Source of the DNA: Chrysoperla carnea
Taxonomy: Eukaryota > Arthropoda > Insecta > Neuroptera > Chrysopidae
NCBI RefSeq assembly: GCF_905475395.1
Contig: NC_058339.1
Span: 91,088,520 to 91,152,519, forward strand
Reading direction: 5' to 3'
DNA: 64,000 nt
This document shows, in pieces, positions 31,141-44,246 of the stretch. The notes under the pieces were generated by a model. It saw nothing but the letters and a program-made list of their open reading frames with translations. It made no database searches and was not told where the DNA came from. The stretch's first letter is position 1, and each line of letters starts with the position of its first letter. The position numbers and the translations under genes were made by a program.

Positions 31141-32512
31141 CTGCAAAAAATAAAAGAAACAAAGTTTAGGCACTTTGACACAAAAAAGCCTAAAAGAATA
31201 GTTCTCCCGAAAAAACCCGAAAAAATTAGCCAATTGTTTGTTTTATATTTCAATAAAACTCAGCAGGTATATAATGTTATATTGGCGCAGAACGTAAATT
31301 TTTTAAAACGGAAAACGGAAAGCGATTTTTTGCATCAATTTCAACCAATCCCAATACTGAAAACTGTTTGTCTAATAGTAAAATACAATTTTCATAATTT
31401 TGGGACCCGTATATAGAAAATCGAAAAATCAAGATAAATTTTGTTTTATTTCCCAATTTTTAAAAATTTTCCGATTGAACTATAAAAAACCGGGAACAAG
31501 TAGTTGAGAAATTGTATCCAGATTCTGATGACATTAAAATCCAACGCAATTTCGTATAGGATAAGTGACGTCATAAACAAATGGGATATATGACATCATG
31601 AAAACTCTAATATGGCGGACATCACATGTCAACATATCCCAGAGAAAAACATATACGTTTTAAATTTTTAACATTTTCTTTAATTATAAAAAATACTATT
31701 GAATCATGACAGACATATTGAAATTTTATCTTTAACGAACTCATTGCTAATTTTTAGTTTCAACCATCATAAAAAAAGAAAAAAGCTCGACAATGTTTTA
31801 TAATTTTTATTAAAACAATGAAAATAAAAAAAAGGTTATAAAAATGTCGAGGCAAAACAATACAATTTACAATAAAAATGATTTGTGACGCGTAAAATTC
31901 ACAAAAAAATAAAAATAAATACAAACACGAAAATATGGAAATTTTTATGAATCATCATTTTCAAATGAAATATTTTCTTTGTGTTTTTCATTTTCACAAA
32001 TATTGCCATTTCGTACAAAACAGAAACAAAAAAACAAACTTTACCAATGAATCCTTTGTTTTTTTTTTCTCTAAACACACGAACAATTCTGTAGTGTGAA
32101 AATGTAAAGAAAATTTACCACCCACTTTTGGGGAAAAAACACACACGCGAAAATTTTATAATTAACAACTCATGTCACGATGCACATAAAAACACTTTGA
32201 TAATCGGTTCTCAATCATTTCGTGAATTATTTTAAGTAATAAGAAAGTTTTTTATAAAAATATTAAGTGACGTAGATACTAAATTCAAAAATAGCTTTCG
32301 TGTGTTCTAAATATACTGGACGGACGGCGGATATAAACTTATTCTTGGAAATAACTCTTTCATTGTTTGAAATTCAAACACATTGTCAAAACAATTTTTT
32401 TAATTCAAATTAAAAAAAAAACCATGTGGTCGGTAACGTTTAACCGGTGTTTTGTTTTTTTTATTTCCATTGGAGGAACTTTATACGTCTAAAAGTATTT
32501 CCAAATTTGGAA
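31141..32512. other. Intron or 5' flank of tn, no gene seen
   Basis: Acceptor ttttttgcag just before the tn start codon implies a non-coding 5' exon further upstream (higher coordinates). This stretch is AT-rich and I see no other feature in it. Confidence 0.5.
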
Positions 32513-33066
32513 TTAACCCGTCAGCACTCCCGTAAACTATTTGGTAATCTTTAGTCGCGTGGTGAAAGATTTGCTCATGAATTCTGCACATGCGTCAAAT
32601 ATTTCGCGAGTTAAATTTTCTTTATCTTTTCAAATCTAAATCTCTACATAATTTTATATAAAATATATTTTTTAATGCTGGTTAATTAAAAATAATTTGA
32701 TAACTTGATTATTAAATAATGTTTGGGAGTCAAAATATTTGAGAAAATAATCTAAATAATAAAATTCACTTTAACTAATTTCACCATATTTCTATCATAA
32801 ATTTTTTTAATTTACGACTTATATTAACTCTCATGATAAGAGACACATTTACTCTCGTGATGAGAGAAATTATCATAATTTCTGAAGGACTTGAAAAAAT
32901 AAAGTTTTGAAACTGTAGATAGGTTGAAAAAATCTGAAATAATGACAATTATAAAATAGATATATTTTAAAAATAAGTTATTTATGTTTTGAATCGAGCG
33001 TGAGCAAAATGCTCATAACGTGAGTGCTGACAGTTTAAAGAACCCGTGAGTACTGATGGGTTGAAG
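32513..33066. mobile_element. Foldback/MITE-like element, about 550 bp
   Basis: The left end ttaacccgtcagcactcccg faces the right end gaacccgtgagtactgatgggttg, an imperfect terminal inverted repeat. The inner part includes a second gtgagtgctgacag close to the right end. A partial copy lies inside Rif1 intron 2 at 14700-14835. There is no ORF. Confidence 0.65.
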
Positions 33067-35496
33067 AATTATTGACAACTAGAGAAAAATTTGAGTAGAT
33101 GATTGGACCAATTTTGTCCAACAAAACTGAACAAGGACGACTATTAACAAGAAAGTGTCTCTGGAGTTTTGCTGTAGTTAACCGAAAACCATAAAATTTG
33201 TGCCTTCTGGTTGCAAACCTCTCTAATTTCTAAAAAATTAAAATTGTGTGAAAATGGGAAGAGATCTTCCCATTTTTGGGAAGAGATCTTTGTTAGTAAA
33301 ACTAAAAACTAAGTTAAGTTTTCAAAATTCATTGCACAAAATACCGACCTTAAAATTCATACACTGGTTTAATAATAAAAGAACAAAATTTCGCACATTA
33401 TAATTTGCCAAAAAAACTATCCACAATTAAAACGAAATATTGCTTATTCCCTATCGATGGCTCTTTTGACTTTTGTTATTGTTTTAAAATAATTTGATCC
33501 CGTGTCTGATTTCTCTGGATGCGTGTTTTTTTAAGGGAACAAGCAGTTTGAGTTAAGGTAAGTCAAAAAATGTGTATGTTCAGACCACGGATACCGATCT
33601 CAGACGTAAGTAAGTAAAGTTTACTTAAATAAAGTATGTTTTTTTTACGACGGCGGCTGGCGGTGGCGTCGTGTGATACAGAGAACACTGATTCGATGTA
33701 CGTTCGAGGTTACAGAGGCCAAACAGCATTCAATATATTTTATGTAAAATATTTTGTGCGCGCAAGTGAATTATTTTTTTCTTTCTTTATTATTTTATGC
33801 GATATATATTCTTTTACTTTCTGTTAGAAAGTTCTTGTTTTCACTCCGAAATTCGAAATAAAATGTTTCGATCTGGTTAGATGATTTGAATAAAAAAATC
33901 TGTCTGGATAACAAATTTGATAATCAAAATTGTATAAAAGGAATTTTATTATAATTGATAAATAAATAAGGATTACAATGTTTTACTTAATCAGAGGTTA
34001 TTGTTCTGATCACTAAAAGTCATATCAATCACGTGCTTCTGTAAATTACAGTGTGTACCAATTTTTACGGTTCATAAATAATGATCAAACAAAAGAAATT
34101 TACTTTCATACTTCTTAAACGAAGAAAAACACAATTTTAATGTTTTTACATTTTTAATTAAATGTATCGAAAAAATAGGTGAATGCATTCATCAAACTCT
34201 TTAGGAGCCACATCAATAGATTTCTGATTGATTTATAGTAAAATTTATTTTGTACTACTTGCTTATAAGAAATATTTTCATTTCATTAATACAGACTACA
34301 GAGAATTTTTTTCTGCTTTAAATTATAGAAGTTTTTTATTTTTAAGGCAGTACGAACACCAAGGCAATTTTAAGTTTAGGGTTGAAATTATTTGTACTTT
34401 ATTTTGAACTTTGATGATGAATTTTGTTAAAAATTCATGAATGTAGACGAAAAATAAGAATGAAATTTTTCGATATCTGCCTTGGTTTTCGAAATATTGA
34501 AAGCTAACTCGACTACCGTCCTCGTACATCCATAATTAGCTGGGCACAACGGTTTTTTTATTTTGAATAATTTATTAAGGTTTTAATTTAAACTTAAATA
34601 GTTTTTTTTTTTTAATTTCCACCAACTAGTTATGGAGAAATCTATGAAAACATATCATCCAACTACCGTTTTTCCATACAATTTTATAATCTACAATTTT
34701 GCTTATGATAAATATTTCTAATTTATTTAGAAGGTAATAATATCCGAGTGATTTTCAATTTTGTATGTTTCCTTCCGTGAATATAAGACATATAGAAAAA
34801 GAGGTCTGAACATAAATTCTAGATAATTTACTACCATAACAATTCATTTTCGAAATTATTGAAAATGAAATGGCCAAATGGATGATTAATACAAAACTAT
34901 TACGCCATTATTGTAATCTTAAGTTGATATTTATGAGATTCTATAAAAATAAAATTCTCCATATTCTTGACGAGAATTTATAAGTTTAATAAAATTATGA
35001 TTTAGAATAAGTTTCAAAAGTATTTCAAAAAAGTATAATTTTTTTTAATGCCATTTTTTCCACAGATAAATTTTAACTGTTATTACACTGAACGTATATA
35101 TTATAATATCTATTCTTTGTAATAATATGATACGTTATGTGGAGAAGGCACTATCCAAAGAAGAATAGGAAAAAACCGATTTACAAAAAAAAAAACTTAT
35201 ATTTAGCCCGAAAATGGATAGGGGTTTTGATAAGCACCATTCATAGGAACTATTACAATGCCTCCAAGAAACTTTCTCCGATAATTCTTATTTAATTACT
35301 TCGAAAAATAATCATTTAATGCGTGTTTTTTTATTACGCAAGTTGATGCCGTTTATACTATCGATAAAAGATGTAAAACTGAAACATAATTGTTAAATGG
35401 CGTCAAGATTTTTGTTTATTTTTATGGCGAGTCAGATCAAGAACAAGTTTATGTCTATCAAATTATTGACCCATTTTCAATTTTAAATGTCCAACA
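33067..35496. other. Upstream of tn, one GC-rich patch
   Basis: This is mostly AT-rich and unremarkable. The exception is a short GC-rich patch at about 33640-33735 (acgacggcggctggcggtgg). Read on the minus strand, this patch is followed by a GTAAAC donor-like site near 33625, so it could be a 5' leader exon of tn. This is only a suggestion. Confidence 0.35.
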
Positions 35497-36110
35497 ATGT
35501 AAACAAACAATTGATTGAGCTAATTGTTGAAATACCATGTATTGGCAGTGTTTATTACGCAATTGTTGGTTTTTTTACGCCATGTAAGTAAAGACAGATA
35601 GTCATTCTTAGATAGCATAGTCGTATATATATAACACGATTGTGGGGTGACACACACATACCTAATATTCCCATACAATACATACTACATCATGTTCGAA
35701 TCTAATTTGTACCCTCACGGATAAACAGTGATGTTTACGAAAAAAAGGTTTCAGATAAAGGCTGTTTATTTAAACTTTTTTTAACGTTTACATTTAAACT
35801 TTTGTTCTCTCTAACAGTATACAAGATCATTATGTTGATCATTTACGAACTCAACCTTGCTTTTTACGTCAGGAGAATGCTTTAAAAATTTAAGCTTAAT
35901 AACTCTCTTCATTTTTGAGTAATCGTATTTACGAACAGACAGACGGACAACCGGAAATGGACTAATCAGATGAATTTATGAACCTATAGGTACCTACCAA
36001 AATTTTGTTCTCAGCATCAATGTTTTTAAGTGTTACAAACTTGCGGCTAAATTTAGTATACCTTGATATATTTCATATATACATGGTACTTAAATATTTA
36101 CATGGTATAC
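35497..36110 (+). repeat. R1 copy 3
   Basis: The head atgtaaacaaacaattgatt, inner segments and the tail ending tatatacatggta are all present. The tail sits directly against the Helitron-like fragment on its right. Confidence 0.88.
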
Positions 36111-36436
36111 AAATATCCCAGTAAAATGTATGGTTCCCGTGGGATAGATTTCTTTTTCTTTTTCATAGAGCAAAAAATTGACATGATTTTTTTGCATAGG
36201 TAGTGTTAGTTTTGGGATAAGGGCAGGGGTCCCATAGGGGTCTTCTATGAGATAGCATACAGGAACCGTGTTTTTTAAAGGGTTTTGTAAAAGTTCGTGA
36301 AAAAGATTTTTAGCACATTTTTCTGCAGAGGGCTTGATTAGTTTACATAGTAACGATAATAACTCTAAAAATCTCTTTTAGTCGCGCGTAACACCACTCT
36401 CTTCTAATAGCGGGTAACACTGCGGGGCACAGCTAG
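36110..36436 (+). mobile_element. Helitron-like element, 5'-truncated
   Basis: It shares gtaaaatgtatggttcccgt, catagagcaaa and gaaccgtgttttttaaag with the element in Rif1 intron 5. It ends gcgggtaacactgcggggca, then cagCTAG, followed by T, which fits a Helitron 3' terminus. The 5' part is missing where it meets R1. Confidence 0.7.
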
Positions 36437-36810
36437 TAGCCTATATGTATACTTTTAAACCTCCTTATTAGAAGAATTGAGCGATTAAATTTGCTCATGG
36501 ATCATTGTCTTTGTCTTTGCCGATTAGACTCCATTCTATTATACATTATGTATATGATTATCGTATGTAATATTTTATTTGTAAATGCATGTTAAAACGA
36601 TATTTGTTTTCTCATTACTACTATAACATTATTTTCTTTACTGTACTTTATATCATAATAGAAAACACAGCGTAACATATCAAAAGAAACTTTTCATGTA
36701 TTGTGTGTTTGTTGTTCACAGCTTATATCAAAATAGCTATCATATCAAAATTTATGTTATCTTTATACACGATTAACTACATCAATGAAAAACTAATACA
36801 ATTTATTTTA

Positions 36811-37218
36811 TACATGTGAAAACAAACAATTGACTGAGTTAATAGGTGAAATACCATGTAAAGACAGTGTTGTAACTCTGTTACATTACACATACACACA
36901 TGTCGCACATATATAACTGTCACAGGTAAACAGTGATGTTTACGAAAAAAATGTTGCAAACAAATGTTGTTTATTTTTTTATAACGAATTTAAACTTTTG
37001 TTCTATCTCTAACGGTTTACAAGATACGGACCCAAGACTAAAGTGACATATGTTGCTCATTTTCGAACTCGACCTCACTTATTACGTCTTAAGCACGCTA
37101 TAAAAATTTCAGCTTTATATCTCTTTTCGTTTTTGACGGACGAGCGGACAGACAGACAACCGGTAATGGACTAATTAGATGATTTTATGAACACCTTGAT
37201 ATATACTACATATAAACA
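36811..37218 (+). repeat. R1 copy 4 (tail-truncated)
   Basis: It runs from the head (tgaaaacaaacaattgactg) through the gacagacaaccgg segment to atgaacacctTgatata, where about 90 bp of tail has been lost by an internal junction. Confidence 0.85.
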
Positions 37219-37226
37219 AAGTATAA

Positions 37227-37475
37227 ACAAGTGAAAACAAACAATTGACTGAGTTAATTGTTGAAATACCATGCATAAATAGTGTTGATTATCACATTGC
37301 ACATACATATACAATTTATATATAATACATACTATACAGTTTATGCCTAATTTGCGCCCTCACGGGTAAACAGTGATGTTACGAAAAAATGTTTCAAACA
37401 AAAGTTGTTTAGTTTTTCATAAGGAACATTTTTTATATTTAAACTTTTGTGCTATCTCTAACGGTTTACAAGATG
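37227..37475 (+). repeat. R1 copy 5 (head half only)
   Basis: It starts acaagtgaaaacaaacaatt and breaks off after ctctaacggtttacaagatg, where another head begins. With its neighbours it forms a head-to-tail cluster of three R1 copies. Confidence 0.85.
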
Positions 37476-37481
37476 GGATTA

Positions 37482-38044
37482 AAAATAAACAATTGACGAA
37501 GTTAATTATTGAAATACCATGTATAGACAGTGTTGATGACGCAATCGTTTGTTTATTTACGTCATATAAAAAAAGAAAGATATTCACTCTTAGATAGCCA
37601 CAAATTCAGAACTGATATCCCCATATAATACATACTATAAAATTTGTATCTAATTTGCGTCTTCGTGGGTAAACAGTGATGTTTACAAAAAAATGTTTCA
37701 AACAAAAGTTGTTTATTGTTTTTATATAGAAGTTCTATCTCTAACGGTTTACAAGATGGGTCCTACGGAACTAGTACTCAATTGACTTAGGTTGTTCATT
37801 TACGAACTCGACCTCACTTTTTACGTCCTGAGTACGCTGTAAAAATTTCAGCTTGATATCTTTTTTCGTTTTTGAGTTATCGTGCCCACAGACCGACGGA
37901 CGGACGGACAACCGGAAATGGATTAATTAGGTGATTTTATGAACACCTATACCAAAATTTTGTTGGTAGCATCAATATTTTTAAGCGTTACAAACTTGGG
38001 ACTAAACTTAGTATACCTTGCATATTACATATATGCATGGTATA
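37482..38044 (+). repeat. R1 copy 6
   Basis: It has a slightly shortened head (aaataaacaattgacgaag), a complete body and a tail ending catatatgcatggtata, followed by AAAA. Confidence 0.9.
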
Positions 38045-38261
38045 AAAAGGAAGAATGATTCAAGCTTTATTTTACCTTTTTTTTTTCTTTCTTCTCCATT
38101 TTTTTTTTTTTTTTTTTTGATTTTAGCAAATCGTACAAATATTTTATGGTATGTGTGGTAAAGTATTTGAATAGATGATGATGCTCCGTAGCGTTTTAAT
38201 TTATTGTAAAGTGTTATTTACTTTAAAATAATGTAGTACAATATGATTCAAAATTGAACGG

Positions 38262-38500
38262 CGCGAAAATAAGCCCGAAAAATGATTCGAAATACGGGAC
38301 AGAATTCGTGTAATCTGATATCGAAGTTTTATTCAACGACCAATTTTAAGTCAAAATAAATATTTCTAAAATAATTTTACTACATATGCCTCCCTACTGG
38401 GACCATATGCCTCCTTATGGTTAGGTTAAGTTGGCTGAATGTTCTTTGGGGCCCTACAAACAAGGTACAAAAAGTTTCATTAAAATCAATGCTGTTTACC
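38262..38500. repeat. Half-copy of the 12.3-kb foldback family
   Basis: acagaattcgtgtaatctga, ctacatatgcctccctactggg and ggttaggttaagttggctga follow the same order as the right arm of the element at 12265-13235. The left arm is absent. Confidence 0.75.
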
Positions 38501-39076
38501 AACTTTTCCACTATCGATACTTTTTTCCGGCTTCACTGTATAAATATATTTTAACTAAAAAAAAACAAACTGTATTATAAAATGAAAATTTGACCTTTGT
38601 GAATGACATATTTTATGACCAAAAAGTACACGTAGATAATTGTTTTTGTCGAAAAATTGACACAATTTTTATGAATAATTACTTTAATTTTAGATTCTGA
38701 CTTGGATTAATAATTTTAATCAAGAATACATTTTGCATACAACAACAAAAAAATTATTATTAATAGCATTGATTAAAAAAAATAAATTATTGCCAAAATA
38801 ATATTCTAAATTAGAAAAATTCTATTTAAAAATAGAATTTATCTTGAAATTGTGAAGTACACAAAGGTAAATAGTATTGTAGTAACTCATCTACCGAAGT
38901 GGTTGATTCATAAATTTTTTTGTCTTTTGTTCTTGGCAAAATTTATTATTATAAGGCCATTGCCCGTCATCAAACAATTAATTATACATATTTTACTACC
39001 ATATGTAGCGATTCTAATATTACAGTGTGTCTGTCCCAGAAAACCAATCTATCCAAACCAACTTATGAAAATACGT

Positions 39077-39219
39077 ATTTCGACTACCAAGTAGGTAGTA
39101 TCATTAGTATGAAACTATCAATGTGCAGACCGCCACCAAATTAGCAACGAGTAACATACACAATAGCGTAAGTAGGATTAGCTAATTCATACTGATGATG
39201 ACTACTTGGTAGTCGAAAT
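39077..39219. repeat. Inverted repeat hairpin, ~35-bp arms
   Basis: atttcgactaccaagtaggt at 39077 faces acttggtagtcgaaat ending at 39219, and agtatcattagtatgaa faces ttcatactgatgatg. The spacer is about 73 bp. It is probably a small MITE. Confidence 0.75.
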
Positions 39220-40359
39220 TTATAATTATATGCATAATACGAAAATAATTGGTATGAATCAGAGATTTTAAATAAATCTGAAAACTTAGATCGAATTCGA
39301 TGCCGGTATAAGATGTGTGGCTTCGAAACTAACATTTTTCGTGTGAGGCATTTTCCTCGATTAAATTTATTTATCGACATTCAAGAATTTGTCAAATTCT
39401 ACCGTTAAAAGTATTTATGCTTTTTATACATGTCGAACTTGTTACCAAACCGCTATTAGAAGTCTGAACATAGAGGTTGTACGATTGTTTTCACCGTAAG
39501 TTAAAAAAAAGCAAGTAGTTAAATATAATAAAAGGTAAATTAATTTTTGGCGAAAGACTCAAAATTATTGAAGAAAATTTACTTGAATAAATAATCTAAA
39601 TGGATTATTATTTTGACAAATTCTATTACGATAGTAAGTATAGAGTGACCATAAAATTTCGAGGTTATATAAATAATTCTCAAAGAAAATTTATGTCAAG
39701 GTTCTATTCTAAATGTTTTTTTTTTTTTTTTTTTATATTAGTCTAAACAAATTTTATGAGTATTAACGTTAATATTTATTACATTTGTTTATTTAATTGT
39801 CATTGAAATTGACCTTTAAGAAATATTAATTTTTGGATGTGGGCAGAAACATATATAATGAGGGTTACGAACTTAACCAGGAACTTATTTATCCTGGTCT
39901 TCAAAGTGCAAGGCTGAATGAAATTGATTTAAGCGCAGGTTAGCCTCAATATAACTAATAAGGATAGTGTTAAATTTTCACGGGTGCCAATTTTAACGCA
40001 CAGATTTACTGTGCGTTAATTACTCGATTGAAGTGAACGCGGTTATTTCATTTTTTGAGTCAACGATATCAAATCGGAAATATTTACTCAATATAAGAAA
40101 AAATCTAATATCAACGCAGTCGGAAAATGTTAGTTTTAGTTTGAAAAATAACCAAATAAATTGTAAAATTAAATCCAATTGGTGCTCGCCAAAGCTGGTC
40201 TAATGTCTTAAACTCTATTGAGCTTCAGCCTTCTCAGATTTCCTTCAAATTTGGTTTTTAAACCGAGTTTATTTAGTTTTAGGTTTTGGAATATTATCGC
40301 TAAAATTCATACCAAATTTTTTTTTGCCATCAATACCTATTTCTTATTATGTATTATAA

Positions 40360-40915
40360 ACAAATGAAAACAAACAATTGACTGAGTAAAACATTTAAAT
40401 ACCATGTATAAACAGTGTTGATTACGTAATCGTTTGTTTTTATACGTTATGTGAGCAAATAAAGGTAGTCACTCTTAGATATCCATAGTCGTGTATATAT
40501 CACACGACTGTGGTGTCACGCACACATAATGATATAACCATATAATGCATACTATATAATGCTTTAACCTAATTTTTTCCCTCACGGATAAACAGCGATC
40601 TTTTCAGCGAATTTCTTTATAAGGAACGAACGGTTCTCTCTTACTGTTTACAAGATAGATCTTACGGAACTTCATTGACAAATGTTCTTATTCGAACTCA
40701 ACCTGACGTTCTGGGCAAGCTATAACAATTTCAGATTGATATCTTTTGTCGTTTTTGAGTTATCGACAGACAGACATTCAGGTGGATAGCCGGAAATGGA
40801 TTTTATGAACGCCTATTCCAAAATTTTGTTCGTAGCATTAATATTTTTAAGCGTTACAAACTTGGGACTAAACTTAGTACCTATACCTTAATTTATTCCA
40901 TATATGCATGGTATA
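40360..40915 (+). repeat. R1 copy 7
   Basis: Full length: head acaaatgaaaacaaacaatt, tail ending tatatgcatggtata followed by AAAA. It is diverged, with several small indels. Confidence 0.9.
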
Positions 40916-41374
40916 AAAATTTGACTGAACTTAAAAATGCTTTTTGTCAGATGATTTTGACATGAAAACAAGTCAATGACTTTTAAAAACCGTATTTTCG
41001 AAAAAAAAATCCTTTGAACTATTCAAAGTGAAAAACAATTCGAAAAAGTATTGAATGCAATTAAATACGGTTTGGAAGATAAAAGTAGATAACTATTTTA
41101 TTTACAGACATGTTTCGAACTAATAAGCATATGTGTAAGCTGATATGCGTGTAACGCTTTTTTGGCAGACTTGGCGTAAGTTGTATATATACACCTATAT
41201 TTTTCGTTCATTTAAAATGCACTACTTCCAATGAACTGAAATGCCTGCCTCGAATACTTACTCTACTAGACATAAATAGATTTTTTAGTACAAACGGTTT
41301 GTTGGTCGCAACGGACAATCTTAGGAGGCGCTTATATCTCTGCTAGTTAACAATGACATAAATTTTATTCGAAT

Positions 41375-41560
41375 TAAGGTTTTCGATACCAAAACGAAAG
41401 TGTTACCAAAAAAACTGAAATTTTGTGTGTCAATTAATAAGTATTTAATACGTCTTCCGTATAAATTTTAAGTCGAATCTTTTTACGGTTTACGATAAAA
41501 TAATTATTAAAAATTTTTTACATGATGGTATATGAAGAAGTCGTAATAAATGTTAGTTTT
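41375..41560 (+). repeat. Dispersed repeat R2, copy 1
   Basis: tcgataccaaaacgaaagtg, tgtgtgtcaattaataagta and tggtatatgaagaag match the reverse complement of 63790-63992 in order. The R1 copy 8 begins exactly at its right edge. Confidence 0.75.
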
Positions 41561-42113
41561 TATACCATGTATATATGAAATATACATAGTATATTAAGTT
41601 TAGTCCCAACTTTGTAACGCTTAAAAATAATGATGCTAGGAAAAAAATTTTATCATAGGTGCTCATAAAATCACCTAATTAGTCCATTTCCGGTTGTCTG
41701 TCCGTCCGCCTGTGGACACGAAAACTCAAAAACGAAAAAAGATATCGAGCTGAAATTTTTACAGCGTACTCCGGACTTAAAAAGTGAGGTCAAGTTCGTA
41801 AATGAGCATCATAGGTCAATTGGGTCTTGGGTCTGTAGGACCCATCTTGTAAACCGTTAGAGATAGAACAAAAGTTTAAATGTAAAAAAATGTTCTTTAT
41901 CAAAAAATAAACAACTTTTGTTTGAAACATTTTTTCGTCAACATCACTGTTTACCCACGAGGGCGTTAATTAGGTGCAAATATAGTATGTATTAATATAG
42001 GAATATCAGTTTATCATTTACGTGACGTCAAAAGAACAAACGATTGTGCATCAACACTGTCTATACATGGTATTTCAACAATTAACTCAGTCAATTGTTT
42101 GTTTTCACTTGTT
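41561..42113 (-). repeat. R1 copy 8 (full length, well conserved)
   Basis: A complete reverse copy of 553 bp, from tataccatgtatatatgaaa to the head (ttgttttcacttgtt). Together with 48340-48901 it defines the consensus. It carries the hairpin gggtctgtaggaccc. Confidence 0.92.
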
Positions 42114-42597
42114 TAAAACTGTAGCAAATACAATCAGATAAAATCATTTTGGGATAAATAAAAGAAAACTAGATAAATTTCTGGAATAATGGGAAATGTT
42201 GATTAAAATTTTATTGGTCTACAAATATTGTAATTAAAAGTTTCAAAAATTAGTGGATTCCTAAAAATGAAGTAGATTCTAATAACATTTAGATAGTAAA
42301 ATCGTTTTCCTTTGGTTTACATTCGTTTATTCTATTCGATAACTGTTCGTCCATAACGTATTGTAACGGGGGTTTCATTTAAAAGCAATTAGATGTTTAA
42401 GTTTTTTAATTTAAATACTCAAGAGCTACGATTAATTAGCTTAGTCAAAGAGACGGTATAAGATCGACCTTCATCCCACCTGATAACCAGATGATATAGC
42501 TTGTCTATCGAGAAGTGTTTTTTTAATTAAATCAATTTCGTTCAACTTTTTATTGGCTGGCAGATTAATGTGGTTCATACCGAATGATATACAATGA

Positions 42598-42835
42598 TAC
42601 AACTTTTTACGTCCTAAACACGCTATAAAAATTTCAGCTGGACATCTCTTTTCGTTTTTGAGCTATCGTGTTAACAGGCGGACAAGCAGACAGACGCACA
42701 GACAGACAACCCTAAATGAACCAATTAGGTGATTTTATATACCAAATTTTTGTTGGTAGTATCAATATTTTTAAGCGTTACAAACTTGGGACTAAACTTA
42801 ATATACTATGATATATTTCATATATACATGGTATA
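42598..42835 (+). repeat. R1 copy 9 (3' half)
   Basis: It begins at actttttacgtcctaaacac and runs to the tail ending tatacatggtata; the head half is missing. Confidence 0.88.
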
Positions 42836-43656
42836 AAAAGTGACACTGTAAACAAAACTTTCAAGCTTATAATGTTTCTATTTTTCTAACAAGGTGAATA
42901 AAAGTGAAACACTTTATATAAATTTTGATAGATCCTCTACAGTGCAGTACAGTGATATTGATATAACGTTGTGATAATAATACATTTTCTTGTATTTACA
43001 TTACAGTTACAGTTACAACTTACACAGTTACACAAAGTTACAGAGTTACATACAGTGTTGGCATTACTAAATTTAAACTGATGATTGTATATGTAAAATA
43101 TTGGCAACGTTCCATTTTATAAATATATAATTTTAGTTCTTCATCAGAGAACATTTTTGAATTGTATTTACGTTGCGTATGTACTGACATGACGGTACTG
43201 ACTGTTTGGAGACTGTTTTTTACATTTTACTGACATCTTACAAATATTGTTTGAAAAATAAATACATCAAAAAATTTATAGATATTAAATATTCATATTT
43301 AATAAAATCAACTTTGGTTTGAATCTTCAATATTATTTTTTGGCAACGAAAAATTTATATATTTGCATTTTAGACCGTAAGATAGTGATAGATTTGGGTG
43401 TAGATCAGATCCTTATTCTTATTTTGAAATTTTCTTTTGGAAGAATATTTCTAAAATATTCATTAACTGTCCAAAATTGTCACGTTTTCTTAGAAATTTT
43501 AATGCCACTTGTAACCCTTTGTCTATCATGAACCGATACAACAAGTACCTATCATGATATTCAGTAATCATCGCAGATCCTTTTGTGCCCCAATAGTTAA
43601 ATATCATATCATTGATCTTACGGTCTTTTTGAAAATAAACGATTTAGTTTCTATAT
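42836..43656. other. Intergenic, no gene seen
   Basis: It contains a short run of imperfect acagtt/acagtta repeats at about 43004-43055. No coding or RNA gene is apparent. Confidence 0.5.
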
Positions 43657-44246
43657 CATTTATATATGAAATATATCAAGGTATACTAAATTTAGTCCCA
43701 AGTCGGAAACGCTTAAAAATATTGATGATATGAATAAAATCGTCAGTTTTTCTATCAACACGATAACTCAAAAACGAAAAGAGATATCAAGCTGAAATTA
43801 TTAAAGCGCGCTTAGGACGTAAAAAATGAGATCGAGTTCGTAAATGAGTAACATCTTGTAAACCGTTCGAAATAGAACAAAAGATTAAATGTAAAAAATG
43901 TTCCATATAAAAAAATAAACAACTTTTGCTTGAAACGTTTTTTCGTAAACATTACTGTCTATCCGTGAGGGCGCAAATTAAGTTAAAACATTATATAGTA
44001 TGTATACAAGTATTATGTATATTTTAAATTAATACGTTACATATATTATGTATGTGTTTGTTTGTTTATAGCATATACTATATCCACTGAGGAAGTGAGA
44101 AGAAAGATAATCTTATTACTTTGTGGGTAAGAGTGGCTCTCTTTCTTTACTTACATGATGTAAAAAAACAAACGATTCCGTAATCAACACTGTGTTTACG
44201 TGGTATTTTAACAATTAACTCAGTCAATCGTATATTTTCACTTGTT
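43657..44246 (-). repeat. R1 copy 10 (diverged)
   Basis: A reverse copy with a short internal deletion after the tail (the gttgtccgtcc segment is missing) and an expanded segment near 44010-44160. The head ends atattttcacttgttt. Confidence 0.85.

Larger units (their letters stand above)
38045..40359. other. Repeat-bearing intergenic DNA
   Basis: This stretch holds half of a foldback element (about 38262-38500), a 36-bp-arm hairpin (39077-39219), poly(T) tracts near 38098 and 39718, and an 11-bp perfect hairpin at 39993-40019. No protein family is recognisable in its ORFs. Confidence 0.5.

Noticed and set aside
38852..39144. Two overlapping short ORFs
   Set aside because: There is no codon bias or domain, and they partly overlap a hairpin repeat.
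43319..43607. Short ORFs on both strands
   Set aside because: AT-rich chance frames with no recognisable motif.
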